A stretch of DNA of 59,965 nucleotides. Origin: Algoriphagus faecimaris (GTDB taxonomy: Bacteria; Bacteroidota; Bacteroidia; Cytophagales; Cyclobacteriaceae). Location of the stretch: NCBI RefSeq assembly GCF_900101705.1, contig NZ_FNAC01000030.1:1-59965 (forward strand), read 5' to 3'. This document shows, in pieces, positions 8,812 to 18,300 of this stretch (positions are counted from its first letter, which is position 1; every line of letters begins with the position of its first letter). Position numbers and translations under genes: made by a program. Under the pieces are notes generated by a model. That model was given only the letters and a program-made list of their open reading frames with translations, was not told where the DNA came from and did no database searches.

Positions 8812-9318
8812 ATGGCTACTAAAATCGCGCTGATTTCTGATTCACACAGTTACATTGATCACAAAACGCTGGATTATCTTCAAGAGGTGGATGAAATTTG
8901 GCATGCGGGGGATATAGGGGATTTGAAAGTAATGGAGGCGCTACCGGTGGGTAAAAAAGTGAGAGCAGTTTTTGGCAATATAGATGATGCTGAAGCGCAA
9001 GAGAAATATCCGGAGTGGCAGGATTTTGAGTTGGAAAATATACGAATTTTGATGTGCCATATAGGCGGCAAACCACCACGCTATGCCAAAGGAGTCAAAC
9101 CCAAAATCAAATCAGTAAAAGCTCAACTATTTATCTGTGGGCATTCTCACATCTGTAAGGTGGAGTATGACCCTGAACTCAATTGTCTCTACCTGAATCC
9201 CGGTGCGATTGGTCAGCAAGGCTTCCATCAAATGAGGACGCTCCTTCTTTTTGATTTGCATCAGGGTAAGGTGGTGGATCTACGTGTGGTGGAGTTGGGT
9301 AAAAGAGGGAAGCTTTAA
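8812..9318 (+). CDS. Metallophosphoesterase, YfcE/MJ0936 type
   Basis: The 168-residue protein has the full metal-ligand set of the calcineurin-like fold: SDSHSY (Asp and His), HAGDIGD, FGNIDDA, CHIGG, FICGHSHICKVEYD and LNPGAIGQ. The length is normal for small YfcE-like phosphodiesterases, which hydrolyse phosphodiester bonds with two metal ions in the cytoplasm. The physiological substrate is not known for most members. It is monocistronic, divergent from the rhodanese gene, and ends in a bidirectional terminator. Confidence 0.92.
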   Translation: MATKIALISDSHSYIDHKTLDYLQEVDEIWHAGDIGDLKVMEALPVGKKVRAVFGNIDDAEAQEKYPEWQDFELENIRILMCHIGGKPPRYAKGVKPKIKSVKAQLFICGHSHICKVEYDPELNCLYLNPGAIGQQGFHQMRTLLLFDLHQGKVVDLRVVELGKRGKL

Positions 9319-9328
9319 AAAATTGGGC

Positions 9329-9360
9329 AAAAAAAAAGCGATCATTTGATCGCTAATTTT
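9329..9360. terminator. Bidirectional terminator between the phosphoesterase and the small basic protein gene
   Basis: An 8-bp stem (AGCGATCA / TGATCGCT) has an A9 run on the left, which is a strong T run for the minus-strand gene. It has a weaker TTTT on the right for the plus-strand gene. Confidence 0.8.
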
Positions 9361-9373
9361 GATTTGAAGAGAT

Positions 9374-9520
9374 TTATTTCTTCTCAAAAGACTTTTTCAA
9401 TTCCTCAACATCCACGTTTTTGATCACTGGCTGAGCGCTCAATTGCTTGATTTTGATCACGCGGGTGTTCTGGCCTTGTCTTTTTCTTCTTAGTTTTCTT
9501 TTCAGAGTAGTAACTGCCAT
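9374..9520 (-). CDS. Small basic protein of 48 residues, conserved-type hypothetical
   Basis: The ATG at 9518-9520 gives a protein that begins MAVTTLKRKLRRKRQGQN and ends in a charged VEELKKSFEKK tail. The N-terminal third is strongly basic, as in small nucleic-acid or ribosome-associated proteins. The frame is open further upstream, but the extra residues do not look like protein. A good terminator follows. It sits next to hisS, divergently. I do not recognise a named family. Coding is supported by start, length, composition and terminator placement, not by a motif. Confidence 0.6.
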   Translation of the reverse strand: MAVTTLKRKLRRKRQGQNTRVIKIKQLSAQPVIKNVDVEELKKSFEKK

Positions 9521-9685
9521 GACTATATGATTTAATGTTTTTGTTTCGAAACGGACTGCAAAGGTATGCAAACATTTTTTGTTTGCCTACATCAAAGCCT
9601 AAGAAATTCAATAGCTTTTACCGAAATGGACATGAATTCTTCATTTTTTCGGTAAATTTGAACTTTAATCACCAAAGAGAAATCC

Positions 9686-11056
9686 ATGCAAAAACCGAGT
9701 TTGCCTAAAGGAACGCGAGATTTTGGTCCTGTACAGATGGCGAGAAGAAATTTTATTCTAGAAACTATCAAAGACACCTTTCAGCTTTTTGGCTATCAGC
9801 AAATAGAAACTCCGGCTATGGAGAATTTGAGTACGCTGACTGGAAAGTATGGGGATGAAGGAGATCAGCTTTTGTTCAAAATCCTGAACTCAGGGGATTT
9901 TTTGAAAAAAGTAGACCTAAATGATCTCAGTGAAGGTGCTGCCGCTACTCTGCCTAAAGTCGCAGAAAAAGGCCTAAGGTATGACTTGACGGTACCCTTT
10001 GCCCGATACGTGGTCATGAACAGAAATGAACTTACTTTTCCCTTTAAGCGATACCAAATCCAGCCGGTATGGAGGGCAGATCGACCACAGAAGGGACGAT
10101 ATAGAGAGTTTTATCAATGTGATGCGGATGTAGTAGGCACCGATAGCTTGGTCTGTGAGGCGGAAATTATTTTGATGATCCGAAGGGTTTTTGCCGGATT
10201 GGGCATCCAAGACTACAAGGTAAAAATCAACAATCGAAAAATCCTTACCGGAATAGCAGAGGTGATTGGCGAATCAGGCAAGGAAGGACCGCTCTGTGTG
10301 GCGATAGATAAGTTGGATAAAATCGGCTGGGAAAAAGTAAAAGAAGAACTCACAGATCGAGGTTTTGCCGAAAATGCTATTTCAAAACTTTCTCCACTCG
10401 TTTCGGCTGCAAATGAGTCAAGCGAACCTTTAAGTTTTTTGAAATCTTTCCTAGCTGCGTCGGAAATAGGGATGCAGGGTGTCAGAGAGTTAGAAGAGGT
10501 TTTTGAAATCATGCAAAGCATGGGGGAAGACCTCTCACATGTGGAGCCTGATATGGTATTGGCCCGCGGGCTTTCGTACTATACAGGAGCGATATTTGAA
10601 GTGAAAGTAAATCAAGTATCAATCGGTTCTGTAAGCGGAGGAGGTAGATACGATAACTTGACAGGGGTATTTGGACTTACTGGGGTTTCGGGAGTAGGCT
10701 TTTCCTTTGGAGTGGATAGGATATACGATGTGATGGAGGAGTTGAATTTATTTCATGAGGAGGATAGCCAAGGTACGCAGCTGCTATTGGCTTATTTTGA
10801 TGAGAAAAGTTTCAGCTATGCCCTGAAAGTCTTGACCCAATTCAGAAAGGCAGGGGTACGGTCGGAAATTTACCCTGACCAAGCCAAAATGAAAAAGCAA
10901 CTAGACTATGCCAGCAAAAAAGGAATCCCCTATGTGGGGATTTGTGGGGATGAAGAAATAAAGTCTGAGACCATAGCCTTGAAGAATTTGCTGACAGGAA
11001 ATCAGGAAAGCCTTCCTATTTATGAGGTGATTTCCCGATTTACTGCGGTCAATTGA
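9686..11056 (+). CDS. hisS: Histidyl-tRNA synthetase
   Basis: The 456-residue enzyme charges tRNA-His with histidine. Class II motifs are visible: motif 1 near residues 5-60 (LPKGTRDFGPVQM, then ETPAMENLSTLTGKYG), motif 2 in FKRYQIQPVWRADRPQKGRYREFYQCDADVVG, and the histidine-specific ARGLSYYTGAIFEV plus GSVSGGGRYDNLTGVFG with the motif 3 SGVGFSFGVDRIYDVM. The C-terminal anticodon-binding domain follows from about residue 365. The length fits the Bacteroidota type. The stop overlaps the end of the convergent small gene at 11049 by 8 bases. Confidence 0.97.
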   Translation: MQKPSLPKGTRDFGPVQMARRNFILETIKDTFQLFGYQQIETPAMENLSTLTGKYGDEGDQLLFKILNSGDFLKKVDLNDLSEGAAATLPKVAEKGLRYDLTVPFARYVVMNRNELTFPFKRYQIQPVWRADRPQKGRYREFYQCDADVVGTDSLVCEAEIILMIRRVFAGLGIQDYKVKINNRKILTGIAEVIGESGKEGPLCVAIDKLDKIGWEKVKEELTDRGFAENAISKLSPLVSAANESSEPLSFLKSFLAASEIGMQGVRELEEVFEIMQSMGEDLSHVEPDMVLARGLSYYTGAIFEVKVNQVSIGSVSGGGRYDNLTGVFGLTGVSGVGFSFGVDRIYDVMEELNLFHEEDSQGTQLLLAYFDEKSFSYALKVLTQFRKAGVRSEIYPDQAKMKKQLDYASKKGIPYVGICGDEEIKSETIALKNLLTGNQESLPIYEVISRFTAVN

Positions 11057-11330
11057 TCTGAAGAATGGAATGAATAGGGATGGTGATGCCGCCTTTGAGT
11101 AAAATGAATTGGCTACCTACAGCCCAGACCGTGGTGCGAACTTCATAAATTTGCTCGTCTGAGGACTGGAAAGTGATCCGGACTTTAGTCTGAAGTAGGT
11201 TCCCGAGAGTTTGAGACCTTTCCAATTCAAAAAGACGCATTCTGATATCTTCAGGAGACTGCAACACTTCTCTTGCTCCAAAACGTAAATTAGGAATGAA
11301 TTCCTTTTCGATTTTAATGGTTGTTTGCAT
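11049..11330 (-). CDS. Hypothetical protein of 93 residues
   Basis: The start is taken at the ATG ending at 11330 (MQTTIKIEKEF), because the 15 residues upstream in the same frame do not look conserved. The sequence alternates beta-strand-like segments (KVRITFQSSDEQIYEVRTTV, then FILLKGGITIPIHSI), suggesting a small beta-sandwich or barrel. There is no signal peptide or membrane segment. It is convergent with hisS with an 8-base overlap and divergent from ybaB. The strand-rich pattern and a final VxxGGxxIPIxxI motif make it a credible gene. I do not recognise its function. Confidence 0.65.
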   Translation of the reverse strand: MQTTIKIEKEFIPNLRFGAREVLQSPEDIRMRLFELERSQTLGNLLQTKVRITFQSSDEQIYEVRTTVWAVGSQFILLKGGITIPIHSILQIN

Positions 11331-11477
11331 TGGTATTGATGTTGGGTTCAGTCTATCTAACTGAATAAATTTCATAAAAGTTACAAAAAATTACCTTATA
11401 GATTGTATAACTTAATCTTCACGAAATAATATTTGGTAAATTGCTTTAATTAAGCTTAATCATAAAAAAGAGAAAAT

Positions 11478-11813
11478 ATGTTCGACTTCATGAATATGAT
11501 GAACAAGGTCAAAGAAGCGCAGGGAAAAATCAAAGAAGCCCAAGCTAAGCTTGTTCATCTCACTGCCGAAGGTGAATCCGGGGCAGGGCTGGTAAAAGTG
11601 ACCGTAAACGGCGAAAGAAAAGTATTGAAAATAGAAATGGACGAATCCCTCTTGAGTCCATCTGATAAGGAGATGCTTAGTGATTTGGTGGTAGCGGCCA
11701 CTAATATTGCGATGGAAGCCATAGATGTCAAAATCAAAGCAGCAATGAAATCAGCCACCGAAGGCATGATGCCCAATATCCCCGGTATGGACTTGGGAAG
11801 TATGTTTGGATGA
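11478..11813 (+). CDS. ybaB: YbaB/EbfC nucleoid-associated protein
   Basis: This 111-residue protein begins MFDFMNMMNKVKEAQGKIKEAQAKL and carries the family core GLVKVTVNGERKVLKIEMD followed by LLSPSDKEMLSDLVVAATN. The ending, with GMMPNIPGMDLGSMFG, is characteristic. Members form dimers that bind DNA and are part of the nucleoid. In many bacteria the gene neighbours recR or dnaX, which are not here. Its last codons overlap the next gene by 4 bases, so it is co-translated with the glycosyltransferase. Confidence 0.93.
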   Translation: MFDFMNMMNKVKEAQGKIKEAQAKLVHLTAEGESGAGLVKVTVNGERKVLKIEMDESLLSPSDKEMLSDLVVAATNIAMEAIDVKIKAAMKSATEGMMPNIPGMDLGSMFG

Positions 11814-12808
11814 AAACCTGCGCAATAGTCATTCTCAATTACAATGGGAAGGAAATGCTCCGCCGTTTCCTACCTTCAATTTGTCAGCATTCCAGCTTTG
11901 ACATTTGGGTGATTGACAATGCCAGTGAGGATGACTCTATTGCTATTTTGACTCGTGACTTTACTCAGGTAAAACTGATTCAGCTTTCCGAAAATTTCGG
12001 CTATGCAGGAGGTTATAATTGGGGACTGCATCAGTTGAAAGATCAATACGAGTTTTATCTACTCGTTAATTCAGACGTCGAAGTCACTTCGGGTTGGGAC
12101 TCAAGTTTGATTGACTTCCTCTATCAAAACTCAGATTATGCGGCGGTTCAGCCAAAGATCTTGTCTGCGCTTCATCGAGATTTTTTTGACTATGCCGGAG
12201 GAGCGGGTGGATTTCTGGATTCCCTTTACTATCCCTACTGTAGGGGTAGAATCTGGAACGAAATTGAGCAAGACCAAGGGCAATATGATGATAGCCTTGA
12301 GGTAGACTGGGCTTCAGGTGCCTGTTTTGCATTGCGTGCGAAATCATTTCACGAAATAGGAGGCTTTGATGCTCATTTTTTTGCTCACATGGAGGAGATT
12401 GACCTATGTCTACGCTGGAGAAGAATAGGCTGGAAAATAGGTTTCACAGCCGAGTCTACAGTTTTTCATTTGGGAGGGGCGACATTGGATCGAGCTAGTC
12501 CAAAGAAACTGTATCTGAATATCAGAAACAGTCTCAGCATGATTTATAAAAATGAAAAAACAGTAAAGTTCTGGTTAATTTTTATAGCAAAAGCAGGAAT
12601 GGAGTTTGCAGCAGTTTTGGGATATCTTTTCTCTGGGAAAGTAGAATTGTCAAAAGCTGTATTCAGTGGGTATCGGGACTTTCTTACATCCCGAAATTTG
12701 ATAGAGAAGACAATTTCCTCAGAATCAATACCCAAAAAAAAAGGTCCTGTGGACCTGATATTTTGGAATTTTATGATTTTGGGAAAGAAATATTTCCATG
12801 AACTTTAA
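11810..12808 (+). CDS. Family 2 glycosyltransferase
   Basis: The 332-residue enzyme has the GT-A start CAIVILNYNGKEMLRRFLPS, the nucleotide-sugar region WVIDNASEDDS and NFGYAGGYNWG, the DXD-like LLVNSDVEVTSGW, and the acceptor region FDAHFFAHMEEIDLCLRWRRIGW typical of rhamnosyl-like GT2 enzymes. It should transfer a sugar to a surface-polysaccharide or lipid acceptor at the inner face of the membrane. There is one weak hydrophobic segment near residues 260-280. The stop TAA at 12806-12808 overlaps the stop of the convergent PspC gene. Co-occurrence of ybaB with a GT2 gene is a chromosomal arrangement, not proof of a shared function. Confidence 0.9.
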   Translation: MKTCAIVILNYNGKEMLRRFLPSICQHSSFDIWVIDNASEDDSIAILTRDFTQVKLIQLSENFGYAGGYNWGLHQLKDQYEFYLLVNSDVEVTSGWDSSLIDFLYQNSDYAAVQPKILSALHRDFFDYAGGAGGFLDSLYYPYCRGRIWNEIEQDQGQYDDSLEVDWASGACFALRAKSFHEIGGFDAHFFAHMEEIDLCLRWRRIGWKIGFTAESTVFHLGGATLDRASPKKLYLNIRNSLSMIYKNEKTVKFWLIFIAKAGMEFAAVLGYLFSGKVELSKAVFSGYRDFLTSRNLIEKTISSESIPKKKGPVDLIFWNFMILGKKYFHEL

Positions 12809-13023
12809 TCAAAAAGGACAGGATTATTCATCTTTCGGAAATACTTGCGGATTTTCATCATCATGGCCATGGACACATACATGATCACAGGAGAACCCAA
12901 GGTGATGAATGAAGCATAAATGAAAAACAGACGGATGCTGTCGATGGGGAAGTTAAATTTTTCCCCTAGTCTAGAACAAACACCGAAAGCCCGCTCTTCG
13001 AAAAACAATTTTAATTTCTGCAT
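12805..13023 (-). CDS. PspC-domain protein
   Basis: This 72-residue protein starts at MQKLKLFFEERAFGVCSRLG. The core GVCSRLGEKFNFPIDSIRLFFIYASFITLGSPVIMY is the PspC signature: an amphipathic stretch followed by one membrane helix. PspC proteins sit in the inner membrane and relate to envelope-stress responses. In Bacteroidota, short stand-alone versions like this one are common. The start chosen excludes 29 upstream in-frame residues that lack family similarity. It is convergent with the glycosyltransferase and divergent from the TPR protein. Confidence 0.85.
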   Translation of the reverse strand: MQKLKLFFEERAFGVCSRLGEKFNFPIDSIRLFFIYASFITLGSPVIMYVSMAMMMKIRKYFRKMNNPVLFD

Positions 13024-13085
13024 GATATTCAGTGGTTTAGTTGCTGCAAATATATTAAAAATCAATTTAGAAATAAGTAAGCAAA

Positions 13086-14867
13086 ATGTCTGCCCCTTTG
13101 TTTTCTCCAAAAGTTAATTTTCTTCTTTTTTTTATTTTTCTCCAAATGATCGCTACAGGAGTGGCACAAGAGTATCGTTTTTTGGATGAGGTAAGCCTCA
13201 AGCCGGATAAGTTATCTTATTTCAGGGATTCTATCCAATTTTCGGTAGAGGGGAAAATCCCCATTGAGTCGGTGGTGACCCCCAGAAATCCGGAGTTGAA
13301 ATTAATGATTGTTGCTGGAGATAGGCAATTAGATTTGGGGAGCATTGAATTGAAGAAAAATATTGCTGATTATTCTTACAAGCACGAATACAAGATCGCC
13401 TTCGAAATATGGATGGAGTCGGCCCAGCTTAGATTGGATTTTTATCAAGGAAAAAGAAACGCGGATAAGGCATTTGAATCCAGGATTTTAGCCAAAGGGG
13501 TCATCACCACGCCGTTTTTGGCAAAGATCGGTAAAGCAAGCCCCGGAGAATCCATCCCTGTAGTGGGCCTTATGATTCCATCGGGCACTCAAGAGCAAGG
13601 GATCAGTCGTACTTTTGAGGCGGCTGTGCAATTTGCTCCGGGTAGTGCTGATTTCAGATCTAACTCCGCTAATGAAACTGTTTTTAAAACGCTTCGTCAA
13701 TTTTTGGTGGCACATCCGTTCGTTGAGTCCATCAAAGTCACAGGCCTACAATCCCCCGAGGCTGCTGAGGGTAGAAACAGCAAACTTGGGATGGATAGAG
13801 CGGAAGCTGTACGTGAAGAATTGATCTCCAGAAAAGTTTTTTTGAAGGATTCATTGATCCAAACTACAGCAAGGTGGAATGATTGGTTTGATTTCCGACT
13901 GCTATTGAGAGAGTATTCAGGGCTTAATTCAGCCCAAAAGGAGCGTTACTATTCAGTCTTATTGGATGGGACGGATTTTTTGGATCAGCAGGTGAAGCTC
14001 AAGCAGATTTCAGGTTTTGAGTCAGTAGCAAGAAATCTTTTTCCAAAATTGAGGTCGGCAAAAATTGAAGTGATCGCCAGGTCGGGAAGTGGTTTGTCTC
14101 AATCCGATTTCAATTTGCTACAAACAGAATTGCAATCTTCTTCTTCCCAATCTAGCCTTTCCTATAAAGACTGGACAATAGCTGCTGAGGGAGCTTCAAG
14201 ACTGGCAGATAAAGCAGAGATTTATGCTAAGATGACAGAATTGTTTGGGGAAGCTTTGCCCTATAATAACTTGGCTGTCATTCGTATGAGAGAAGCTCAG
14301 CAAACCTTAGACCGGGATACACAGGAGAAACTTTGGGACGAAGCAGAGTGGCTACTCAATAGGGCGATCAGAATTGAGAAAAACCCTTATTCGTTGCATA
14401 ATTTAGGTCAGATTTTTACCCTGAGAGGAGCGTATTGGGAGGCTTATAAGTTGCTTTCCGATGCATCTGTAATGACTAGGAATGCTGATTTTTTGATGCA
14501 GAATGAAAGTCTGAGAGGAGCCTTGGATATTTTGAGAGGGGATTACAAGTTGGCAACCTTACGATTTGATTACCCTTTTACATCCCCTTCACAGTTTTTT
14601 AATAAGGGCTTGGCTTACCTCTTGGCAGATGATTATGGCAATGCTTCGATTGCTTTTGAGGAGTCCATTATCAAAGACAGGTCCTACGGCTATGGCTATT
14701 ACGGTCTGGCACTTATTGCGATAAACAGTGGGCAGAAGGAGGTTGCATTGATTCATTTGGAGAGAGCGATTCAGGCAAATGAAGAGATTTTTCAAAGGGT
14801 GTTAATTGACCCGAGCTTTGATGAAATAAGGGAGGAGCCGGAATTTTTTAGAATTCTCAAAAAATAA
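13086..14867 (+). CDS. Secreted TPR protein with an OmpA-like middle domain
   Basis: This is a 593-residue protein with an N-terminal signal peptide (hydrophobic core LLFFIFLQMIATGVAQ). The middle part (about 180-255) resembles an OmpA-like peptidoglycan-binding fold: VQFAPGSADFRSN, a helix, a strand IKVTGLQSPEA, and MDRAEAVREELI. The last ~230 residues are helical repeats of tetratricopeptide type (LLNRAIRIEKNPYSLHNLGQ; LAYLLADDYGNASIAFEESI; GYYGLALIAINSGQKEVALI). It probably sits in the periplasm as a cell-envelope scaffold. Neither domain match is perfect, and the OmpA-like stretch lacks clear Asp/Arg peptidoglycan ligands in the usual places. It is monocistronic. Confidence 0.75.
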   Translation: MSAPLFSPKVNFLLFFIFLQMIATGVAQEYRFLDEVSLKPDKLSYFRDSIQFSVEGKIPIESVVTPRNPELKLMIVAGDRQLDLGSIELKKNIADYSYKHEYKIAFEIWMESAQLRLDFYQGKRNADKAFESRILAKGVITTPFLAKIGKASPGESIPVVGLMIPSGTQEQGISRTFEAAVQFAPGSADFRSNSANETVFKTLRQFLVAHPFVESIKVTGLQSPEAAEGRNSKLGMDRAEAVREELISRKVFLKDSLIQTTARWNDWFDFRLLLREYSGLNSAQKERYYSVLLDGTDFLDQQVKLKQISGFESVARNLFPKLRSAKIEVIARSGSGLSQSDFNLLQTELQSSSSQSSLSYKDWTIAAEGASRLADKAEIYAKMTELFGEALPYNNLAVIRMREAQQTLDRDTQEKLWDEAEWLLNRAIRIEKNPYSLHNLGQIFTLRGAYWEAYKLLSDASVMTRNADFLMQNESLRGALDILRGDYKLATLRFDYPFTSPSQFFNKGLAYLLADDYGNASIAFEESIIKDRSYGYGYYGLALIAINSGQKEVALIHLERAIQANEEIFQRVLIDPSFDEIREEPEFFRILKK

Positions 14868-15064
14868 TTGATAAAAAAGGAATTTGAAGAAATTTTGAAA
14901 TAAGGGTCAAGAAATAGGTAATTTTTTCGAGAAATGCTCATTTTTAAGTATTTCTGGTTTTGATTCACTCGAAAATGCTTTACATTAGATGGTGAAACAA
15001 GAAGTGTTAGAAAGATTCATGCTGTAAACTAATTGCTTTACCAAATTTTATTTCCGCTAAGGAA
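14868..15064. other. Start of a gene-free stretch before the susC-like gene
   Basis: The stretch 14868-15361 has no gene. The first part is AT-rich and holds a weaker promoter-like pair (TTTG at 14959, TACATTAG at 14981, 18-base spacing). The stronger promoter candidate and a structured leader lie further right and are listed separately. Confidence 0.5.
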
Positions 15065-15095
15065 TTTGAATTTTGTTTTAGAATCTTTAACATTG
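15065..15095 (+). promoter_or_regulatory. Bacteroidota-type promoter for the susC-susD operon
   Basis: TTTG at 15065-15068 is followed after exactly 19 bases by TAACATTG at 15088-15095. This is close to the Bacteroidota consensus TTTG plus TAnnTTTG, with one mismatch in the -7 element. Transcription from here would give a 5' leader of about 260 bases before the susC start. Confidence 0.5.
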
Positions 15096-15240
15096 ACGAT
15101 TATGTTGTACAATAAAACCCAAAATACTGCCTATGACCTATTACTCCTAGCAAAACTTCCGCCTCTCTCGTGGCATCGCTAGATGCACTCAAACCTATAG
15201 GATTTCATCCTTTTGCAGGTATTCGTACCGTGGTATAATC

Positions 15241-15279
15241 GCAATAGACCTTCGGAAAGTCCGGAGAACCTTCTATTGC
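15241..15279 (+). promoter_or_regulatory. Nested hairpin in the susC leader
   Basis: An outer 8-bp stem (GCAATAGA 15241-15248 with TCTATTGC 15272-15279) encloses an inner 6-bp stem (CTTCGG with CCGGAG, one G-U pair) with a 5-base loop. It is in the leader, about 80 bases before the start codon, and has no T run after it. That makes it a candidate regulatory RNA structure and not a terminator. Confidence 0.5.
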
Positions 15280-15361
15280 AATTATTTTGAGAATAATCGC
15301 AAACGATTGCATATCAATTAACAACAAGTATTTGAGATTAATCTTGTTACCCAATCTATCT

Positions 15362-18300
15362 ATGTTTATGAAAAATCTTTACAAAATTCTAAGTGCTGCA
15401 TTTTTGCTCTTAGTAATAACCAGTTCGGCAGTCATGGCGCAGCGCGTAGTGACAGGTACCGTTCTGGATGAATTTGATACAGGTCTACCGGGAGTATCGG
15501 TCCTCGTGAAAGGGACGACCAACGGTACGGCTACAGATATCGATGGGAAATTTTCCCTAAATGTACCCAACAACGATGCGGTGTTGGTTTTCTCTTTCAT
15601 CGGTTATCAAAGAATCGAGCAAGTAGTAGGAAACCGTAGCGTCATCGATGTGAAATTAGCACCAGATGAGCAAACCTTGACCGAATTGGTCGTGACAGGT
15701 TATACCATCGATAGCCGTAGAGAAACTACCGGTGCTATTGCGACAGTGGATCCCAAAGATCTGACTGTAATCCCTACTGGTAACGTAGAGCAGACCTTAC
15801 AAGGTCGTGTTTCCGGTGTTACGGTAATTACCAATGGTCAGCCCGGTACTTCCTCTATCATCCGAGTTCGTGGTTTTGGTTCCTTCGGTGGAAACGAGCC
15901 ATTATACATCGTCGACGGTGTACCAGTGACCAGTACTGATTTCTTGAATCCTGATGACATTGAGTCTACCACGGTATTGAAAGATGCTGCTGCAGCTTCT
16001 CTTTACGGTGCTAGAGCATCAAATGGTGTAATTATTTACACTACTAAAAAGGGAAGACGCTCCAATGAAAAAATCCGAGTGGATTATAACGGAATGTATG
16101 GAGCAACAAATCCAGGTGTAGGCTTGGATATGATGAATCCTGCTGATTTTGCTCAATACACTTGGTTGGCAGAAAGAAATCAAGCTTTGATCGATGGCGA
16201 TGATCCAGTGTATGAGCATGATCATTTTGGAACAGGTAATTCTCCTGTTTTACCCTATTATTTAAGTGTAATTCGTCAAAATTCAGATGGGACTCTCCAA
16301 AATGTTCCTGGACAGCCAGGCCCACTTTCTGCAACTGAGCTTGCTCAGCAAGAAGCTTGGTATAATGTTGATCCAAACGCAGGTCCTGTTCTCCAGCTGA
16401 TCAGAGCAGCCACCGGCGAAGGTACAGACTGGTACGATGCGATCACACGCACAGCCCCTCTTCACAGACACTCTATTGGTTTGAATGGTGGATCTGAAAC
16501 GAGTAGATTCTTTATCGGATTGGGTTACCAAGATCAGGCTGGTATTTTGTTGAATAATAACTTCAAAAGAATTTCACTGAGAGCAAACTCTGAGTTTGAT
16601 GTGACTAACCGTATCAGAATCGGTGAAAACTTCCAAGCTACTTACCGTCAAGTCTTAGGACAGTCCGGTGGTGCAGGAGGTAGAGGTATTGCCTTGGATG
16701 AAAATGATATCTTGAGTGCCTTCCGTATGCCATCCATCATCCCGGTAAGAGATGAATTTGGTGGATATGCAGGTACTGCTGTAGGAGACTTCAATAATCC
16801 GCGAAACCCGGTAGCAAGCCGAGAAGGCCAAGCCAATAACAGAAACTTTAATGCCAATATTTTCGGTAATGTTTATGCTGAAATCGATTTGATTGATGAC
16901 TTGACTTTCCGTACTTCTATTGGTGGTCGTTACAATAATTACTACTTCTGGGGATATAACAGAAGACAGTATGAGAACTCAGAAAATAACTCTGCCTTCG
17001 GATATGATGAAGGTTCAGGCTTTGATTTTGGATGGACTTTCACTAATACTTTAGCCTGGAAGAAAACTTTCGATAAGCATGCTTTTGATGTAATTGTAGG
17101 TCAGGAAGCCTTGAATACTGGTGCAGGAAGAAATATGTCAGCTGTAGGGCAGAACCCGTTCTCTCAAGATCCAGACTTTATTACTATTACTAATCTTCCA
17201 GTGAGTACAAGAATTGTCAACTCTAGTTTATTTAGAGGGGTTAACTTCTCCTCTTACTTCGGACGTTTGAACTATACCTACAATGACAAATATCTCTTCA
17301 GTGCGGTAGTAAGACGTGATGGTTCCTCTGTATTTGGTACAAATTCCAGATTTGGTACTTTCCCTGCCTTCTCTGCAGCATGGAGAATTTCTTCTGAGCC
17401 ATTTATGCAGACGGCTTCTTGGATTGATGACTTGAAGATCCGTGGTGGATGGGGACAAATGGGTAACTCTAACCCAGTACCTGCAACGAACCAGTTCTCT
17501 ACTTTTGGTGGAGATATCGGAGCATCATCTTATGATATCACAGGTTCGAACTCATCCGCAGTAATTGGATTTAGAAGAACTCGTATCGGTAACCCGAATA
17601 CGCAGTGGGAAACTGCAGTTACACAGAACGTAGGTTTTGATGGTACTTTCTACAACGGTCGCTTAGATGTAATCTTTGATTGGTGGAAAAAAGACACCAA
17701 GGACTTGTTATTCCAATTGCCAATTCCTCAGACTGCAGGTAGCAATGCTACTCCTCCTTTCATCAACATTGGTGAGATGTCAAACAGCGGTCTTGACTTA
17801 TTGGTGACTACCAGAGGTAACCTTTCTTCACAATTCACTTATGAATTGACAGTAACTGGATCAACTCTGAAAAACGAGATCGTTTCATTGGCGCCTGGAT
17901 TGGATTTCATTACTTCGATCAACCCATCGTTTAGAGGTATTCAGCCGATCAGAAACCAAGTTGGTCAATCGCTTTCTGCCTTCTTCGGATACAAGCAGAT
18001 CGGACTATTCCAAAGTGCTGAAGATGTAGCTTCTTCTCCTACTCAGCAAGGTGCAGCTCCAGGACGTTTGAAGTTTGAGGATGTCAATGGCGACGGGGAA
18101 ATTACTCCTGATGATCGTACGTTCTTGGGTTCTCCAGTTCCTGATTTTACAGGAGGTCTAAACTTCTCTGTGGGGTACAAAGGATTTGATATTGCAGCTT
18201 ACTTCTACGCTTCTGTAGGAAATGAAGTATGGAACCAGTCTCGTTGGTTTACTGACTTCTTCCAGACCTTTGAAGGTGCTGCGATTTCTGAGCGTTTGAA

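Noticed and set aside
12805..12808. Overlapping convergent stop codons as a programmed feature
   Set aside because: A 4-base tail-to-tail overlap is common in compact genomes and explains itself.
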